A DNA stretch of 64,000 bases from Leptodontidium sp. MPI-SDFR-AT-0119 (GCA_020726505.1 JAHLEZ010000002.1:1984001-2048000); one strand, 5' to 3'; numbered from the stretch's first letter, positions 46,141 through 58,802 are shown. The notes: generated by a model not told the origin, from the letters alone. A program made the numbers and translations.

Positions 46141-49095
46141 GCTTTTCTATCAAAAACGATTGTAGTTATGCAAAAAGCTTGTACAACCCGGATTCAAGCT
46201 AGTTACTGATATCGCTGTATGAAAACGGTTGTAGTGCCCGTCCGCCATCCAGGTCGGTTTTAACGATAACTCCCGCTCGAAATCATCCGGATCCCAAAAC
46301 CGCCAAAAGCAAAAGTGTAATGAAGGATTTAGGCAGCAATATTTCAAGGAAGCTAAGATGCAACAATATTTTCTAGTCATTATGCCTGAGATTTTACTTC
46401 CTGATCATTCCCTCATGCAGGCAGGCATGTGCTGCCACGATCACGCTTGCTCTACCTTGGGTTCGTTCAACGACAGAACAGCCGAAAGCAACGATGGGAG
46501 CCGGGCAAGAGTAGGTTCACTGATAACAACCGCCGCCCATGAAAGGTGCTGTGAAAAACCACTTCGAGTTTTGCAACCACTGATTTTCTCGGCTTGGCAC
46601 TCAAAGTACGGAGGTTGGCATAACCCGCTTCATGCAAGTCAATCACCAACAATTGGACCCTAGCCTGTTATGATTTCGGTCCGAAACGATGACTACCCTT
46701 TGACACAAGCATCTCCCAGCGAAGCATTCTGCTCAGAAGCGCAATACCATCGACCCTTGACCTACTTGGTACCGCAACACCAACAGCTCATTGTAGCCAT
46801 TAATGATGGCGTGCTCGGTGGATGATCCATTGACTGATGGCGTGGTGGCATAATTGACGTCGCATTGTGATAGTGACTAGTTCTAGCAGTTGTAAGTTGC
46901 TTCTTGACAACCAAAAACAAAAACCCTGCCCCAGGCCAATGTCTTTGCGGGAGCTTTACTCCGCCGGGTATCCACAAACCCATGGATATTGAAGAGCCAA
47001 CAATGGTAATGCCCACGACATGGCTGAGATTTTCTCTTACCAAAGAAGTATGAGACAATATATTTTTGCCATATGTTGCCAGACCTGTGTTGAGAAACGT
47101 TGCCATCGCATGTCCAGACATACAAGCATTCAGCCAATTCTGCAAAGCCATCGAAAATTGCAACACCAATTGCACATCAACAACGAGCGGAACATCCGAA
47201 GGCGGTCCTGGCACGCTCTCGATAATAGCGTTCGGGATAGGATATCGTAGAATGCTTGGTCTGTTTAGGCGTCTTCTAGCCGAGAACGGAGCGTATAGTT
47301 CACATGGGAACCAAAACCAAAATCCAAGCAATTTCTCCTCATTGACTAGCTGCTAGCATTCCGAGTGGGTACTTGTGACAGTTGTTCATAATAAAGTGGA
47401 AGGGCTGTCGCGTTGGCGATCTAGGATGTCCTTCCTCATTAGCTTCTGGTCGGTAGGACACTTGAGGCAGTTGTTCCACCGTGGCCCAGGGCTAGTATTC
47501 TTCGATTCCTCAAGGTTTTCGTCCTGGTTAACTCGACCTAAACCGTTGAAATAGTGCCCAATCAATCTGATCAACGTTTGATGTACTTGGTTGCAAACCT
47601 AAGAGATTCGAGACCCGTTCGTTCCTATGGGTGCGGCAGCGGTCGATTGTTGTCAGAGCGTGCATTACCACAGAGAGAAACCATACCTCGATGGTAGGTT
47701 GGAACCACGCTATGCACAGCAGCAAAGCCTACCTCAGGCAATTCGCCTCTCAATCAACTAGGAACTGAAGAGCTTGTGTGTGTGGCAAAACTTCTGTCAC
47801 TTGGTTCCCGCCAACTAGTCCAACAAATGTACCAATTGAGGATGTCAGTGTTTGTGTGTATCCAGCAGCCACCAGTAGTTCCGTCAAGAGATCTCATAGT
47901 TATCCAAACGTCAAGCCAAGTAAGTCCGTCTGCAAGAAAATCCACCAGTCGATCAATATCCTTCGAGATCCTAGCCCTTCGCCCTTCGTAGTTCGGTCCG
48001 GGACCCTTGCGACGCGTATACCTCACATCCAATTCTGCAACAACCGAATAGGTTACGGTCCACTGCGTCGGCTCCGAGGCATATCATCTGCAAGTCCGGC
48101 GAGGTTCGACAGGTCCAGATCCCCCAATTGTATTCATCAACTCATAGTCCTAATCCAGAGGGCGGCGGCGGCGGTAGTCGCAGGGGTCACGAGTCGGATT
48201 GAGGCTTGGGACCAGTTGGTTGGTTGGGTCTCCTACAAACGCTGGAAAAATCGATTCGAGTTCAACGCGCAATTGGGGGGATCCTTCGTTCTTATACCGC
48301 TCTTTTCAGCCAGGTCAGACATGACCGAGGTCTTATCAATATCTGAGATATTAATAGTACTTGCAGTCGATACATTCATGGCCTGGCCTGCCTGGGCCGT
48401 GAAGTTCTGTTCTAATTCGAGATCATCGTGGCTTCGATTGGGTAACGTCGTAAACAAAGGATCAGAACCCATGAGTTCAAGACGCGGATATTCTCTCTGA
48501 TTCACGCCATCCCCTGACTTCGGAGAAGCTATTTCAGGACCAAGCGATGTGTAAACTAGGTCGATCATAAGAAAATGCCGTAAGTCCCTCCATACATCCA
48601 TCCGCATCTCAAATAACAAATTTAACAGACTAAAGTGCTTCGGAGGCCAAGTCAACCGCCTCTACATGCGCAACAAGACGAATTTTTCTGAACCCAGTCT
48701 CGACCAAATCATCTTCCTCTGGACCAATTGGTATCACTTCAGCAACGACCAAGTCACAATCCCAATGCACTCTCGCTCTCGCTGCGAATCACTCGACCTT
48801 CACCGAGGGCACAAAAGCTCAGTTACTTGTTAGGTTATGCCGATGTTCCTCACCCAGAACATCCACGACGTCCCGCAGGTCTCGTACTGGATAACGCATG
48901 TCTCGAGTTACGGCATCGATGCCCTGAAATCATAACACATCCTTGGCTATACTTACACGTATACGAAAGGCAAATCCTCTCCATACCCAGAGATAAAGAG
49001 GATTATAAAGCCAGACCTGATTCGATTAGTAAGCGATTCGAGCCTGGCGACGGAGCGGATAGCTGATTGATTTACTTGCTGTTCAGCAGCGCACG
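46141..49095. other. relic-looking region without an assignable gene
   Basis: Several medium ORFs exist on both strands (for example 46762-47331 minus, 47778-48500 plus, 48233-48655 minus), but none shows a domain I recognise and none links into a consistent spliced model. On the + strand GTAAGT near 48580 and TTAACAG near 48630 would bound a plausible intron, followed by a 60-residue frame with GGQVNRLYMRN and LDQIIFLWTNWYHF. The frame before it holds a TAA. This looks like decayed genes next to the transposon cluster. Confidence 0.35.
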
Positions 49096-49524
49096 ATGTC
49101 GCTTGTTGTTTCAGAGGCATTGCGGCAGGAATATCTGTCTGTAGAGATTGCAACGGGAACGCGTATGGATGTAGATCAAGCTGAGCTAAAGCATTAAGAG
49201 GAAATACTTCATGATATTCTGGCTGGAGAATATGCCCAGGAACGGGATCATAGTGGCTTGTTGGATTTATTTGTGGGCTCGAAATATCCTGATGTTGGGG
49301 TCCTGGCTAGTTTGGCTGTGGTGAAGGATGGCAAAGTCGATGTGGCTAGGAGGATGAGACTTTGTACTTCTGGGCGGAGTGAAGCTGGAGCTTCAGGTTC
49401 TGAGGAGGGTGCGGATGAGAAATATGATGTTTTTGTTAAGGTTCCTACGGCGGAGTTGGAGAAGATCAACGAGGAGAAGCAGGATGTTAGGAGGAAGCCG
49501 GAGTTGACAGGTCATTGTAGTTAG
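49096..49524 (+). pseudogene. unassigned gene fragment with one RIP-type nonsense codon
   Basis: From ATG 49096 the frame reads MSLVVSEALRQEYLSVEI, meets TAA at 49195-49197 (KH-stop-EEILHDIL, consistent with CAA to TAA), then runs to 49524 through HSGLLDLFVGSKYPDVGVLASLAVVKDGKVDVARRMRL and a Glu/Lys-rich tail. Amino acid make-up looks genuinely coding. I do not recognise the family. Confidence 0.4.
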
Positions 49525-49848
49525 GAAGCCCCCATGCGGCGAGTCTGTGAGATATTTGAACATTTGAGAGAATTCAGAAGAAGATTTTCTAGCTCAAACT
49601 GTCGCTTTTTGGTGTTATGGAGTAAACAAAACAGAGACTCTCTTCTCGTTTAGCAGAAAAGGGGGGAAGCTCACCCGAGGGCAGCTGTAAGTGGGGTTCG
49701 TGGTGGGGTAATCACTCGCTTGGAACTGGGCATTCGCCCGCACACTTCTCCCTGGTGTTAAAAATATAAGACACGACCTTCAAGGCATACCACATCAATA
49801 ATTATATCATTGGATAAGAGTTGCAAAAAAGAGTAAAAATGTATGAAA

Positions 49849-49940
49849 TGATCAGGCTGGGGCTCGATCCCAGGACCTTCTCGGAATTTTGTCACAGTAA
49901 ACTGTTAACGAGATGTGATAACCAACTACACCACCCGACC
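49849..49940 (-). tRNA. tRNA-Val (anticodon AAC) with an 18-nt intron
   Basis: On the minus strand: acceptor GGTCGGG pairs with CCTGATC (two G-U pairs), discriminator A. The A-box region TGGTGTAGTTGG lies in the D arm (GTG/CAC stem). The anticodon stem TCTCG/CGAGA holds loop TTAACA + intron + C, so the anticodon is AAC. The intron of about 18 nt follows position 37 as in all nuclear tRNA introns. T stem CTGGG/CCCAG; B-box GATCGAGCC fits GWTCRANNC. A T-run downstream suits RNA polymerase III termination. About 74 nt after splicing. Confidence 0.93.
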
Positions 49941-51152
49941 CTTTTCATGTGTTAAAATTTCTTATCTCAGTACTAGAAAGTATTACTAAGCTGGCGTGCT
50001 GGGGCGTGTAGCGAAGGAAATTTCGGAGTGGCTTGGCCTCTCAACCCCACTTTGTGAGTCTCACGCCCGCAGGCACATCATAACACTGGCAGTGAGATTT
50101 CTCTGAAAATTCTAGACAGAAGTAGTGACGTAAAAAGCCTAGAGTATTAACTAGAATCTCAGATACCAGAACGGACCTCTCCTCTTAATTTTTTTCAAAA
50201 TGCCTAGAATTTAAGATGACTGCTATCTCCGTCCCTGTTTTTGGCGCTCCTACGACGGTTTTCTACAGGGCATCTTCCGAATCCTTCAGGCTGCCACAGC
50301 CTGGCAATAAGCGAGCCCAGCCTCACCAGAACCACCCAACTTTCACTGGAGAGCTTCACAACAGATCGAGACTGGCTTCGTTCAAAATTGACCATAGCAC
50401 ATGAACTATCATAGAATGTATTAAGTTTGGCTCAGTGCAAATGTTCTGGATTATGACATGGTGCTATTATCGCCGGAGGGCGAGCGCAGCTTGACGACAC
50501 TGCAGAACATGGTCGTTTTATTTTCAACAAGTCGCATTTACTCTCCGTTGAGTTTTCAAAGTACGCGGATTTGGACTTCGGAATATTTCCATGCCTATAG
50601 GTATTCCCATACGGTCGAAGGCGGGAGGATTCCTTCGATGGCAATTTTCCCTTGTCTCTCAGAGCTGTTTTCTTTAAAGTCTGCAACTTCGGCGATCGAG
50701 CTTTGTTTGTCTCCTGCGAGAAGACCAGAATGACATCATAATGTCAATTACCAAGCTAAAGACCTAAGATACAGTGACTGACGGGATCGGTACAGCAGCG
50801 GGAATGTTAATAAGCCACAGATTCTACGGACACACCGAGGTAATGTTACAAAATGAATTGACAAAGAAGGCTTGGGACTCCCAAACCTTTGAACCAGGAC
50901 GACTTGACAAGCAACTAAGGAACAAGGTATGTCTGTCGTATGGCCCGACGGGAACGGTACTTGCCACCAAACGCAAGAATGATTGGACGAGGGCATTCTT
51001 ACCTCGTTCAAAATCCAGGACGGCCGAGATGCCAACCTCTCTCTACCGAAACCATGACGCCTCCCAAGCCACAACAGGGCACAAAACAAGCCAATGCCAA
51101 CGCAAATCCAGGCAAGCCAAGTGTCCAAATAATCAAATCAAATCAAACAATC

Positions 51153-51161
51153 TTATCAGAT
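51153..51161 (-). promoter_or_regulatory. ATCTGATAA site (SreA/Urbs1-type iron GATA element)
   Basis: TTATCAGAT on +, that is ATCTGATAA on -, matching ATCWGATAA. It lies 3.4 kb before sidA, so its target is uncertain. Confidence 0.45.
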
Positions 51162-51286
51162 CCGCGGTGAGACCCAAGGCCAGCCAGCCATCTCTCCCTT
51201 CCCGTCCGTCCTCCAGCCTCGTATCCCTGCCCCCTCGCTTGCGAACGGATGGACCAAGTGGACGCAACACATCTAATCAGATCATC

Positions 51287-51295
51287 TTATCAGAT
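51287..51295 (-). promoter_or_regulatory. ATCTGATAA site
   Basis: Exact match on the minus strand, preceded by TAATCAGATC, a half-site. Confidence 0.45.
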
Positions 51296-52786
51296 GACCC
51301 CTCCGCCTCAGCTCCATCTAGCAGGGGCAGGCATATGCAAACCTTGAACCTGCATTGCATGCAGACACCGGGGTCATCTCCGTCTTTCCTCCTTCGTTCT
51401 AGCATCGAGAAGAAAAAATCTTTTCCTCGGTCTCGTATTGTCTCGTCTTGTCTTGCATGGGCCATCGTGTATTATTCCTTTTTCCATGCTGGAGCATGTC
51501 ACTGTGAATCCGTCAATGGATACTCCTTCTCCCGTCCCGTCAAAGTCACCTTATGTTGATCTTTGGATCCGCTGTTACCGCGGTCAAATTGGGAAAGTTA
51601 ATGTGAAAAACGAAAACGAAAACTAGACGTGGAGAGTGTAACTAACTGCCGACGTCGGAGGAGGGGTTGGGGAGGTGGGTATAAGTTAGTCATAAGCCAA
51701 GCTTATTCAAGCTCTTCTGAGACTCTTGAATTCCGACCTTGGCGATGTGTACTCTTTTGTGTCTTTGCCATGTTTATCACGGTGACGAGAAGGTTTCCAC
51801 AGAGGTCTAGAGTGTCGACATGCTCTCTCTTGGTCCCGGGGATTAAGGTCTTGCCAGAGAGATCATAACTCCAGCAAAAAAAGAGACGTTACGAATATGG
51901 AGAGTCAAACCATGCTGCACATTTTGTCGACAGCATGGCAGTGGCAGTCAACAAAGTGTCAGGCGTGCAGAAGAAATTGGTATGCTGCGAGGCCCTCTAT
52001 AGTGGTGGCGGGCTCTTGGAGGAGTTCATCAACAGCTAGGACGGAACGATCGAGAGAAAGCCCCCAGGAATGCTTGGAACTCGGGGAAACATTGGAGAGC
52101 AGACGCGAAATTCAATACGGTCTTGGAATGGTTCATCACTGCTAAATCTCATAACAGGCTCTTGATCCCTCGAAGGAATTTCGATGCGTCCTGCCACGCC
52201 TCAATCCAGCCCCGGCGAGTCTGGTTGTATAATACTCAGACAATACCTCCCGCACGAAATCAACTACCTTCCGCTTAGAGGACTTGTCCGGAGAAGAGAT
52301 CCAATACTGAAGGTGAGATGGACATAAAGCTTTCAAAAAAGGGGTGTGTGGAGTGCAGCATCGAAAGTCCAAGTACGGAGATCATATTTTGCCAATGCTT
52401 CGGCGACATAAAGCTCCAAGCAACTAGGAACAATTTCCATGTGCATTCTGTTAAGCAGCTCTTACGAGAGGTACTGGTCGAAAACTGCCGATCAAATGTT
52501 GTTCTGCAGTCTGTCTAATGGGTTGACATCCTGTTTCTCTTGCCATAAATTTGTATCTTGATCTCAATACATTCAATTTGTTCATTGCAGTCATGCATTA
52601 GTCAAACAGCTCTAGAATTCTCTTCGCGTAGACTTCTGCAAAAGCTTTATGCTCTCGTTGACCTGAAAAATGCCCAACAAGTGCCTCTCCCTGACCCTTT
52701 CATCTGTTACCCACTAACGCCATCTAATCTCTCCCCGAGACAAAAAACCAAGCCCCCTCCGGCAACCTCGGCGTCCACTTTAGATG

Positions 52787-52795
52787 ATCTGATAA
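52787..52795 (+). promoter_or_regulatory. ATCTGATAA site upstream of sidA
   Basis: Exact match, followed by AATAAGATAA, a second GATA core. It lies about 1.8 kb before the sidA start and points at it. Confidence 0.5.
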
Positions 52796-54574
52796 AATAA
52801 GATAACAAGAAAGAAGAAGAAAAAATCTTTCCTCCCCACTTTCCCACATCAACCTACTTACCTAGTCACCTGCAGCCCGAAAGTCTGCCCCGCATGGTGC
52901 CTCATCCATCCCTCTGTCGCTTTCGTTCCCAAGTCTTGCCCAAGCAGCCTAGCCATGTTCGCCATGCTCCGCTTGCGTGCCACAACTATTCCTGTCGTGC
53001 AATACCTTGTAACACGACATCGGCCGTGTGCCGTCGGTGATGCCAGCTGCAAAGCAACAATCAGCAACAATCAGCCGACGACACGTGGAGGCCAGCACCT
53101 CCCTAAAGAGGTCATCCGCCACATTCCAGAGGTCATATTAGAGGTCATTCTATAGAGGTACGATAAAATAGAATATGTGTGTTGCCACCACGGCATCTCG
53201 ATATCTCAAGGTAATCACGGAACCTTCTCAAAATGACCTTTCTGTCTAGGTGCTTCCTGCGGTAATGGCGCAATGAATCTACTGAAGAAAATGCTTGAAA
53301 ACAGTATACCGACCCGTTCCCGAGCCGTTTTGCTTGTTCTGGTGTGTGCCGGATAGGACCATTCATGGCTTGGAGCATAAAGCAGGGAAGTTCCAGCTCG
53401 AAAGTGGAGATGCGAGGGGGGAAACCAGCCACACAGGATCAGAAAAATAATCTAATCTTTCGATGATCTGATCAGTAGCCTAGCGGCGACACTAGTCTCC
53501 CCTCCAAGACATATAGAAAGTCTATTGGGCGGAATCCTCTCACATTTCCGCTTTAAGATCTGCATCGACTGGTCGACGAGGTGACTAGGTTGGTCCCCCA
53601 CTTACTGACAGCTCGGTGTGACGAACCAGAAAGGTAGGTAGCTTGAACCTTACAGACGTAACGCTGGCCTAGCAGGGGGTCGGAAAATGTAGGGAGATAG
53701 TCTGGAACCCTTGAACGATTTCGAAGTGGACTTCTGGAAGACAACGATCGAAGAAATAAAATCCGCGATCCAGGGCGTGCGTCCATGGGGTGGATGTATC
53801 CACGTCGTCGGCAAGCCCTGCATACCTAGGAACCAAGCTACTTAGCTACTCCTCAGTAAGTGCAGTGAGCTTGTGGATTCTGAACCCTGGTGGCTTCGAG
53901 AAAACCGGACTCGTCTGTTTTTTGGTGACACGCCATTTGTGACTGGTAGCAAGCTACTTATTCCTCCGTCTTTTTGAATTTTTATTTTCTGACAACTTGC
54001 TTCACTTCAACGTTATCGTACAGAGCTGTATCACGTTTACTCTCTCTAATTCCCAACAGCTCTTTTGTGACCCGCCTGGAAAGATCACATACCCGAAATT
54101 GCCGCTTCTAAATCCAGAAACAGCTTGCTTTTGTAGAGGTACCAACCAGGTTGAAGGTGTTTGCTTTTCGTCTTGGGTATGTCACTTCTCCTTTCGCACT
54201 GGCTACAGGAATATCAGGACGAGGCTTTCAAGCTTGAAGCACCCCTGACTGCCTCTCCTCATCCTTATGGCGGCCATCCTCCCGTCGCAGATTCCTTCTG
54301 TTCCTGGATGCCACCTTTAGCAGCTGTGATGATTCATATGTTTTCTTTTTGAGGGGCTAATTGGTCATTGGTTCGCCTCAAAACCTGGTTGCTAAGTGCT
54401 TTCATAGATTTCGATTGGGCGAACGGCTTTGTAAAAACCTCGTTCTGATTTGCCCCACCATCTATCACGAGAAGAGTACGAGAAGGGCCGAAATCGCTAT
54501 AAACTGGACTGTTTGAAGGGACTTGAGAGTTTGGCTAGCACTCGCAGATATTTCACCAAAACATACATACAACC

Positions 54575-56170
54575 ATGGCTTCGAATACACAAGAGATTGG
54601 GGGTGAGCTTGTATGGAGTCAAAATGAGCATGTGTAAGTCAGATCAAACTTCTTTGCAGCATACGGACATGACTTCCCAGATACTTGGGGAGGAAGTTCT
54701 ACAAGATCGAAAATACTTGAAAGTCCAAGAGCTGACAGGGTGGATAGATCGAAGCCCATGAAGGCATCACCACAAACCTCTATTGAGGACTTAATCTGCA
54801 TTGGCTTCGGACCCGCGTCCCTCGCCATCGCTATCGCACTCGAAGATGCCTCTACCGCCCCAAAAGTTTCTTTCCTCGAGCGCCAATCCCAATTCGCATG
54901 GCACTCCGGCATGCAGCTCCCAGGCGCAAAGATGCAAATCTCATTCCTCAAAGACCTCGCCACGCCACGCAACCCCCGCTCAAAGTTCACATTCATCAAC
55001 TACCTGTTCTCCAAGAACCGCCTCAACACCTTCATCAACCTAGACACCTTCCTCCCCAGCAGACTCGAATACGAGGACTACCTCCGCTGGTGCGCGAGCC
55101 ACTTCGAAGACCGTGTGAGCTACGGCCAAGAAGTCATCGAGGTATCTCCCGATCTCACACTCAATAACGGCAAAGTCGCACGCTTCAGAGTCATTGCACA
55201 AGATACCGTGACTGGAGAACTCGCCACCAGACTCGCCCGCCATGTCGTGATTGCAGTTGGAGGCAAGGGCAAGATCCCAGCCGAACTCCCACAGTTCCAC
55301 TCCAGCGTCGTGCACTCCTCCAAATACTCCCAGCAAGTCGCCACCGCTCTCCCAGATCAGACTCAAGCTTACAACATCGCTGTCATTGGCAATGGCCAGT
55401 CTGCTGCTGAGATCTTCAATGACTTGCCTGCTCGATACCCGAATGCGAAGGTTACGTTGATCATCAAGGGAACGGCGTTGAGACCTAGTGATGATTCACC
55501 ATTCGTCAACGAGGTCTTTGATCCAGAGCGTGTAGATGGCATTTTTGCCGAGGGTGCAGAGTTGAGAGCGCAGAGAATCAAGGCCGATAAGGCGACTAAT
55601 TATGGTGTTGTGCGATTGGGGCTCCTGGAGCATCTGTATGAGCGTTTCTACATGCAGAGACTCAAGAGCGAGGATGAGCGCGATTGGCAGGTGAAGTTGA
55701 GGACGAACAGGAAGGTGGTCAGGTCGAAGGATGTCGATGGGAAACTTCTGTTGAGTTTCGGAAAAGTCGTCGAGGATGCGACGCCTCAGGGGAATGAGGA
55801 TTTGCTTGTTGATGCTGTGTTTGTCGCCACGGGATATGAGAGGAACGCGCATGAGGGGATGCTGGTCAAGACGAGAAGTCTTCTAACCGAGACGGCACAG
55901 GAATTAAAGAAGTTCCCGGTCAGGAGAGATTACAAGATTGCCTTTGATGAGAACAAAGTTGCTGCGAATGCTGGTGTTTGGTTGCAGGGATGCAACGAGA
56001 GTACGCATGGTGTAAGTTCATCCCCCCACTACCCGTAATGGAACCCTACTGATATTTTGCTACAGTTGAGTGATACCCTTCTGTCTATCTTGGCTGTCCG
56101 TGGAGGCGAGCTTGTTCACTCCATGTTCGGAAGCGAGGCTGCTGAGCAGCAGGTCCGAGCCAAGTTGTGA
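54575..56170 (+). CDS. sidA: L-ornithine N5-monooxygenase (siderophore biosynthesis)
   Basis: Best model: exons 54575..54602, 54660..56011 and 56066..56170, 494 aa. Introns are GTGAGC...TTTGCAG and GTAAGT...CTACAG. The 28-nt first exon (MASNTQEIG) is chosen because the frame stays open from 54660 and gives the N-terminal length usual for SidA. A shorter protein of 452 aa from ATG 54758 is possible. FAD motif GFGPASLA near residue 58; substrate region FAWHSGMQLPGAKMQISFLKDLATPRNPRS; NADPH motif GNGQSAAE; ATGYERN; and after the last junction HGLSDTLLSILAVR. All are diagnostic of the family. It hydroxylates ornithine with O2 and NADPH, the first committed step of hydroxamate siderophores. The cytosol is expected. 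Iron repression by a GATA factor is inferred. Confidence 0.95.
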
Positions 56171-57060
56171 TTTGCTTTTTCTTGTCTTTCCAAGCAAGGC
56201 GGGTTTTAATTCTGATTTGCGATTACATTTGACTTTGGAGAGGCGTAAAAGTATGTTTCATCGTTGATGGGAAAGCGCCTGGATGGCTGTATTTAGAAGC
56301 TTTAGTTGTTTCCTCTCATCAAAATAAGAATTTCTTCAGTAATGAATGTCTAGTACATGGTGTGTCCTTAAATGCCGTAAAATCTAACTTTGCTGTGATT
56401 AGAAGTTGGATGAGGGGTAAGTTTGACTATCCAAATGCTTGAAACAACATGGCCACAGGAAATGTTCATCAATCTGCGGAAAACGGCTTTTATGAAGGTG
56501 CTTCACAAAAAACCAGTGAGGACTCTGAAAATAAATGGCAGTTGTAAAGATTTGGCATAAAACTTCGTTATATATAAAAGGAATACGAACAAGATGAAAT
56601 CGCTCAGAATCGCTCGCAGCAAAAGTTCTCCCTAACAACCTCTTGCGTGGATGTCGTTCCATTCCACCAAAACCCCTCTATTCCAAGGTCGGGTATCCCC
56701 CTTTCAATCCAACGTCAAATTTGAAAAAGCCCATGCCACAAGCCGTGCTACTAGAGTATGTCCATGAGCTTGGAACAACATGAGAGTAGCGGAACATATC
56801 CTCATTTGTCTATTGTACCGAGTCGTTCTGGCCTTCATTCCATCACGTCGATATACCCCGGAAAGACCTCCATCAGCTCCGTTCAAAAAATTAAACCCAG
56901 GAAGAGATGGCGGCATAACTGAAGCACGCAATGATATGAAATGACAAGGAGTGTAGATCTGAACAATGGACCCAACCCCCAGCCCCATCACTCTCAGGTG
57001 AATGGACATTGCATCAACAACAGCGATCCTCTACAGAGAACTCCGATTGATCTCTACACA
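56171..57060. other. intergenic between convergent sidA and the NRPS-like fragment
   Basis: 3' flanks of both genes. No feature recognised. Confidence 0.5.
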
Positions 57061-58114
57061 TCAAGCTTCAATACCAACGCTCATATGCCGACTTTGAGAT
57101 CCTGATGACTTGAACGAAGAGTAGGACGAAGCCCTCGACAGATCTGGGCGTAACACTTCGACATCTTGCTCGTTCATGCCCAGTATCTCGGCAACTAGTT
57201 GATTGGGGTTCGAGAAGACAGCTCTCAAGATCCCTTTAAATGAAGAGAGCAGTGCATCAGCTAATGGCTTCCCCATTACTCGATGATCCCATGATGGTTT
57301 GAGCCAGAGAGTCTGGTCACACTCGAGGCTCTCACATTCTCGGACCTCGATGCGGTATGTCCACTGTCTATGGTTAGCTGATGTATATATGTATACATCA
57401 AGGCGATGATGAGATGAACTTACGTTCGATCTCCCATTAGAGGTCAAAGACGCATTGTTGAAATAGATATAACTCTCACTTGTCTCGGTCACATAGTCTA
57501 CCGAGAAGGGGCTCTGGTCCCTCAACAGCCTGATACTCTCCAATACATCAGCCACACGGCAGTCTCTCTGCACACCGATCAGACCAGTGGAGACGGTGCC
57601 TGCACCCCCCTCGGTGTATCCCCACGAGAAGTGGATTTCATGGTCGCCGTTGTACCGGCGCATGAGGAGGACCCATGCCAGCAGGAGCATGTCGCTCATG
57701 TCGGCTGGCTCCGTAGACCGGCAGGACTTCTGGATTGGAATCTGTACAGGGTCGTAGGCTGGATCATCGCTGGGATTCTGATCCGTTTCCATCTCGTCGG
57801 TAGGGAGAGTGAGGCGGAATCTGGCCTGGGGGTCTGTCATGTGATTTTGTGAGGGGGAGGACCTGCTGTCGCAGCTGCCGCCGGCAAGAGTGGGCTGCTG
57901 GTTCCAGTCTCGCTGCGGTGTTAGAGCTCTAGTCTGGTATTCTGTATAACTGTAGTAGTCGTTAAAGCCGTCGTTACTATCGCTGTCTGTGTAGCTGTAG
58001 CTATCCTTGCCTGGGTTCACAGCGTCAGCGAGGTGAGAGGGAGGTTAGGTGACCGAGGTCTGCAGTCTGGACACTAGGGTACTGACCCTCGATCCTTAGC
58101 GCGTTGGCATCCAT
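57061..58114 (-). CDS. stand-alone NRPS N-terminal (condensation-like) region, no adenylation domain
   Basis: 305 aa from three exons (coding order 58114..58087, 58010..57424, 57363..57061). Introns are GTCAGT...CCCAG and a 60-nt GTAAGT...GACAG with GCTAAC branch; the second is divisible by three and stop-free, so it could be retained. The N-terminus is Ser/Tyr/Asp-rich. Then come DMLLLAWVLLMRRYNGDHEIHFSWGY, DCRVADVLESIRLLR, WTYRIEVREC, KPSWDHRVM, LLSSFKGILRAVFSNPNQLVAEIL and GMNEQDVEVL. This series stands before the first adenylation domain in several fungal NRPS and NRPS-like enzymes. Here the protein stops right where that domain should begin. Between sidA and sidI, it could be a remnant of a siderophore NRPS or a new small partner protein. 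Function unproven. Confidence 0.7.
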
Positions 58115-58793
58115 CGTGAAAATTTCTGCCCCTTCGAACAATAAATAAATAAATACTTCCTGGATACACAACGTAATGGAGCGGGAGGTTGATGACGACA
58201 ATACCCACAGGATATAGTAGATGGATGGAACGAGTCAGTAACATAGAAATCACAAGCGTTGGCAGTCGACTTGGGGGTACTCCTTTAGGCTGGGACGGGC
58301 CAGGTGCAGAAAACGTGACCTCGGCGGTAGATCATCTGGCTCGGGGATTTGCTGCTCTCTCTATCCTAACCTCCTGAATGATGTGACTGGGAATCGGAGT
58401 CTTCTCGGTAGGGGAGGATCAATCGGTAATCGTTGGTCCATCTGAACTGATGCTGAACAGGGTGCGGCTGCATATGTCGGATGGTATTGTTAGGGCAGCG
58501 ATCAATACCGCCCTAAGCGTCAATAAATATACCTAGGGTAACTTCCACTCTCTTCAAGCCACAGCGTGGCCAGCCTCGCATGCCCGTTACGTTTGCATGA
58601 GATAATAAGCCTACTATTATACATGGGCCCAACGAGCTGCATGGCAGCATAGCATACGAGACAGAAGAGGGTGTGTTATTTTGATTCGGCATGATTTGTT
58701 TTTCCAAAAGCAAAATTTTCGCCTGCTCTCGCGCTAGTCCCCCCCCCCCTAACATATCCACTCGCTCGCTTCCCTCTCTCCTCGCTTAGCTCG

Positions 58794-58802
58794 ATCTGAT
58801 AA
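58794..58802 (+). promoter_or_regulatory. ATCTGATAA site upstream of the NRPS-like gene
   Basis: Exact match, 680 bp before the start codon at 58114 (gene on the minus strand). Confidence 0.5.

Larger units (their letters stand above)
49941..54574. other. 4.6-kb region upstream of sidA, no supportable gene, three GATA-type iron sites
   Basis: Short ORFs only; none is convincing. It carries exact ATCTGATAA sites (see separate entries) and the AT-poor stretch near 51180-51260. It may be an unusually long regulatory region or contain a lost gene. Confidence 0.4.

Noticed and set aside
46762..47331. 189-codon minus-strand ORF
   Set aside because: No recognisable domain, no good start context, and a competing plus-strand frame; not strong enough for a gene call.
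47778..48500. 240-codon plus-strand ORF
   Set aside because: Composition and codon pattern look unlike a protein; overlapping minus-strand frames are no better, so only a relic region is recorded.
50774..51559. 261-codon plus-strand ORF upstream of sidA
   Set aside because: Opens with a non-ATG-like context, has low-complexity Ser/Arg composition, no motif and lies over the GATA sites; likely chance.
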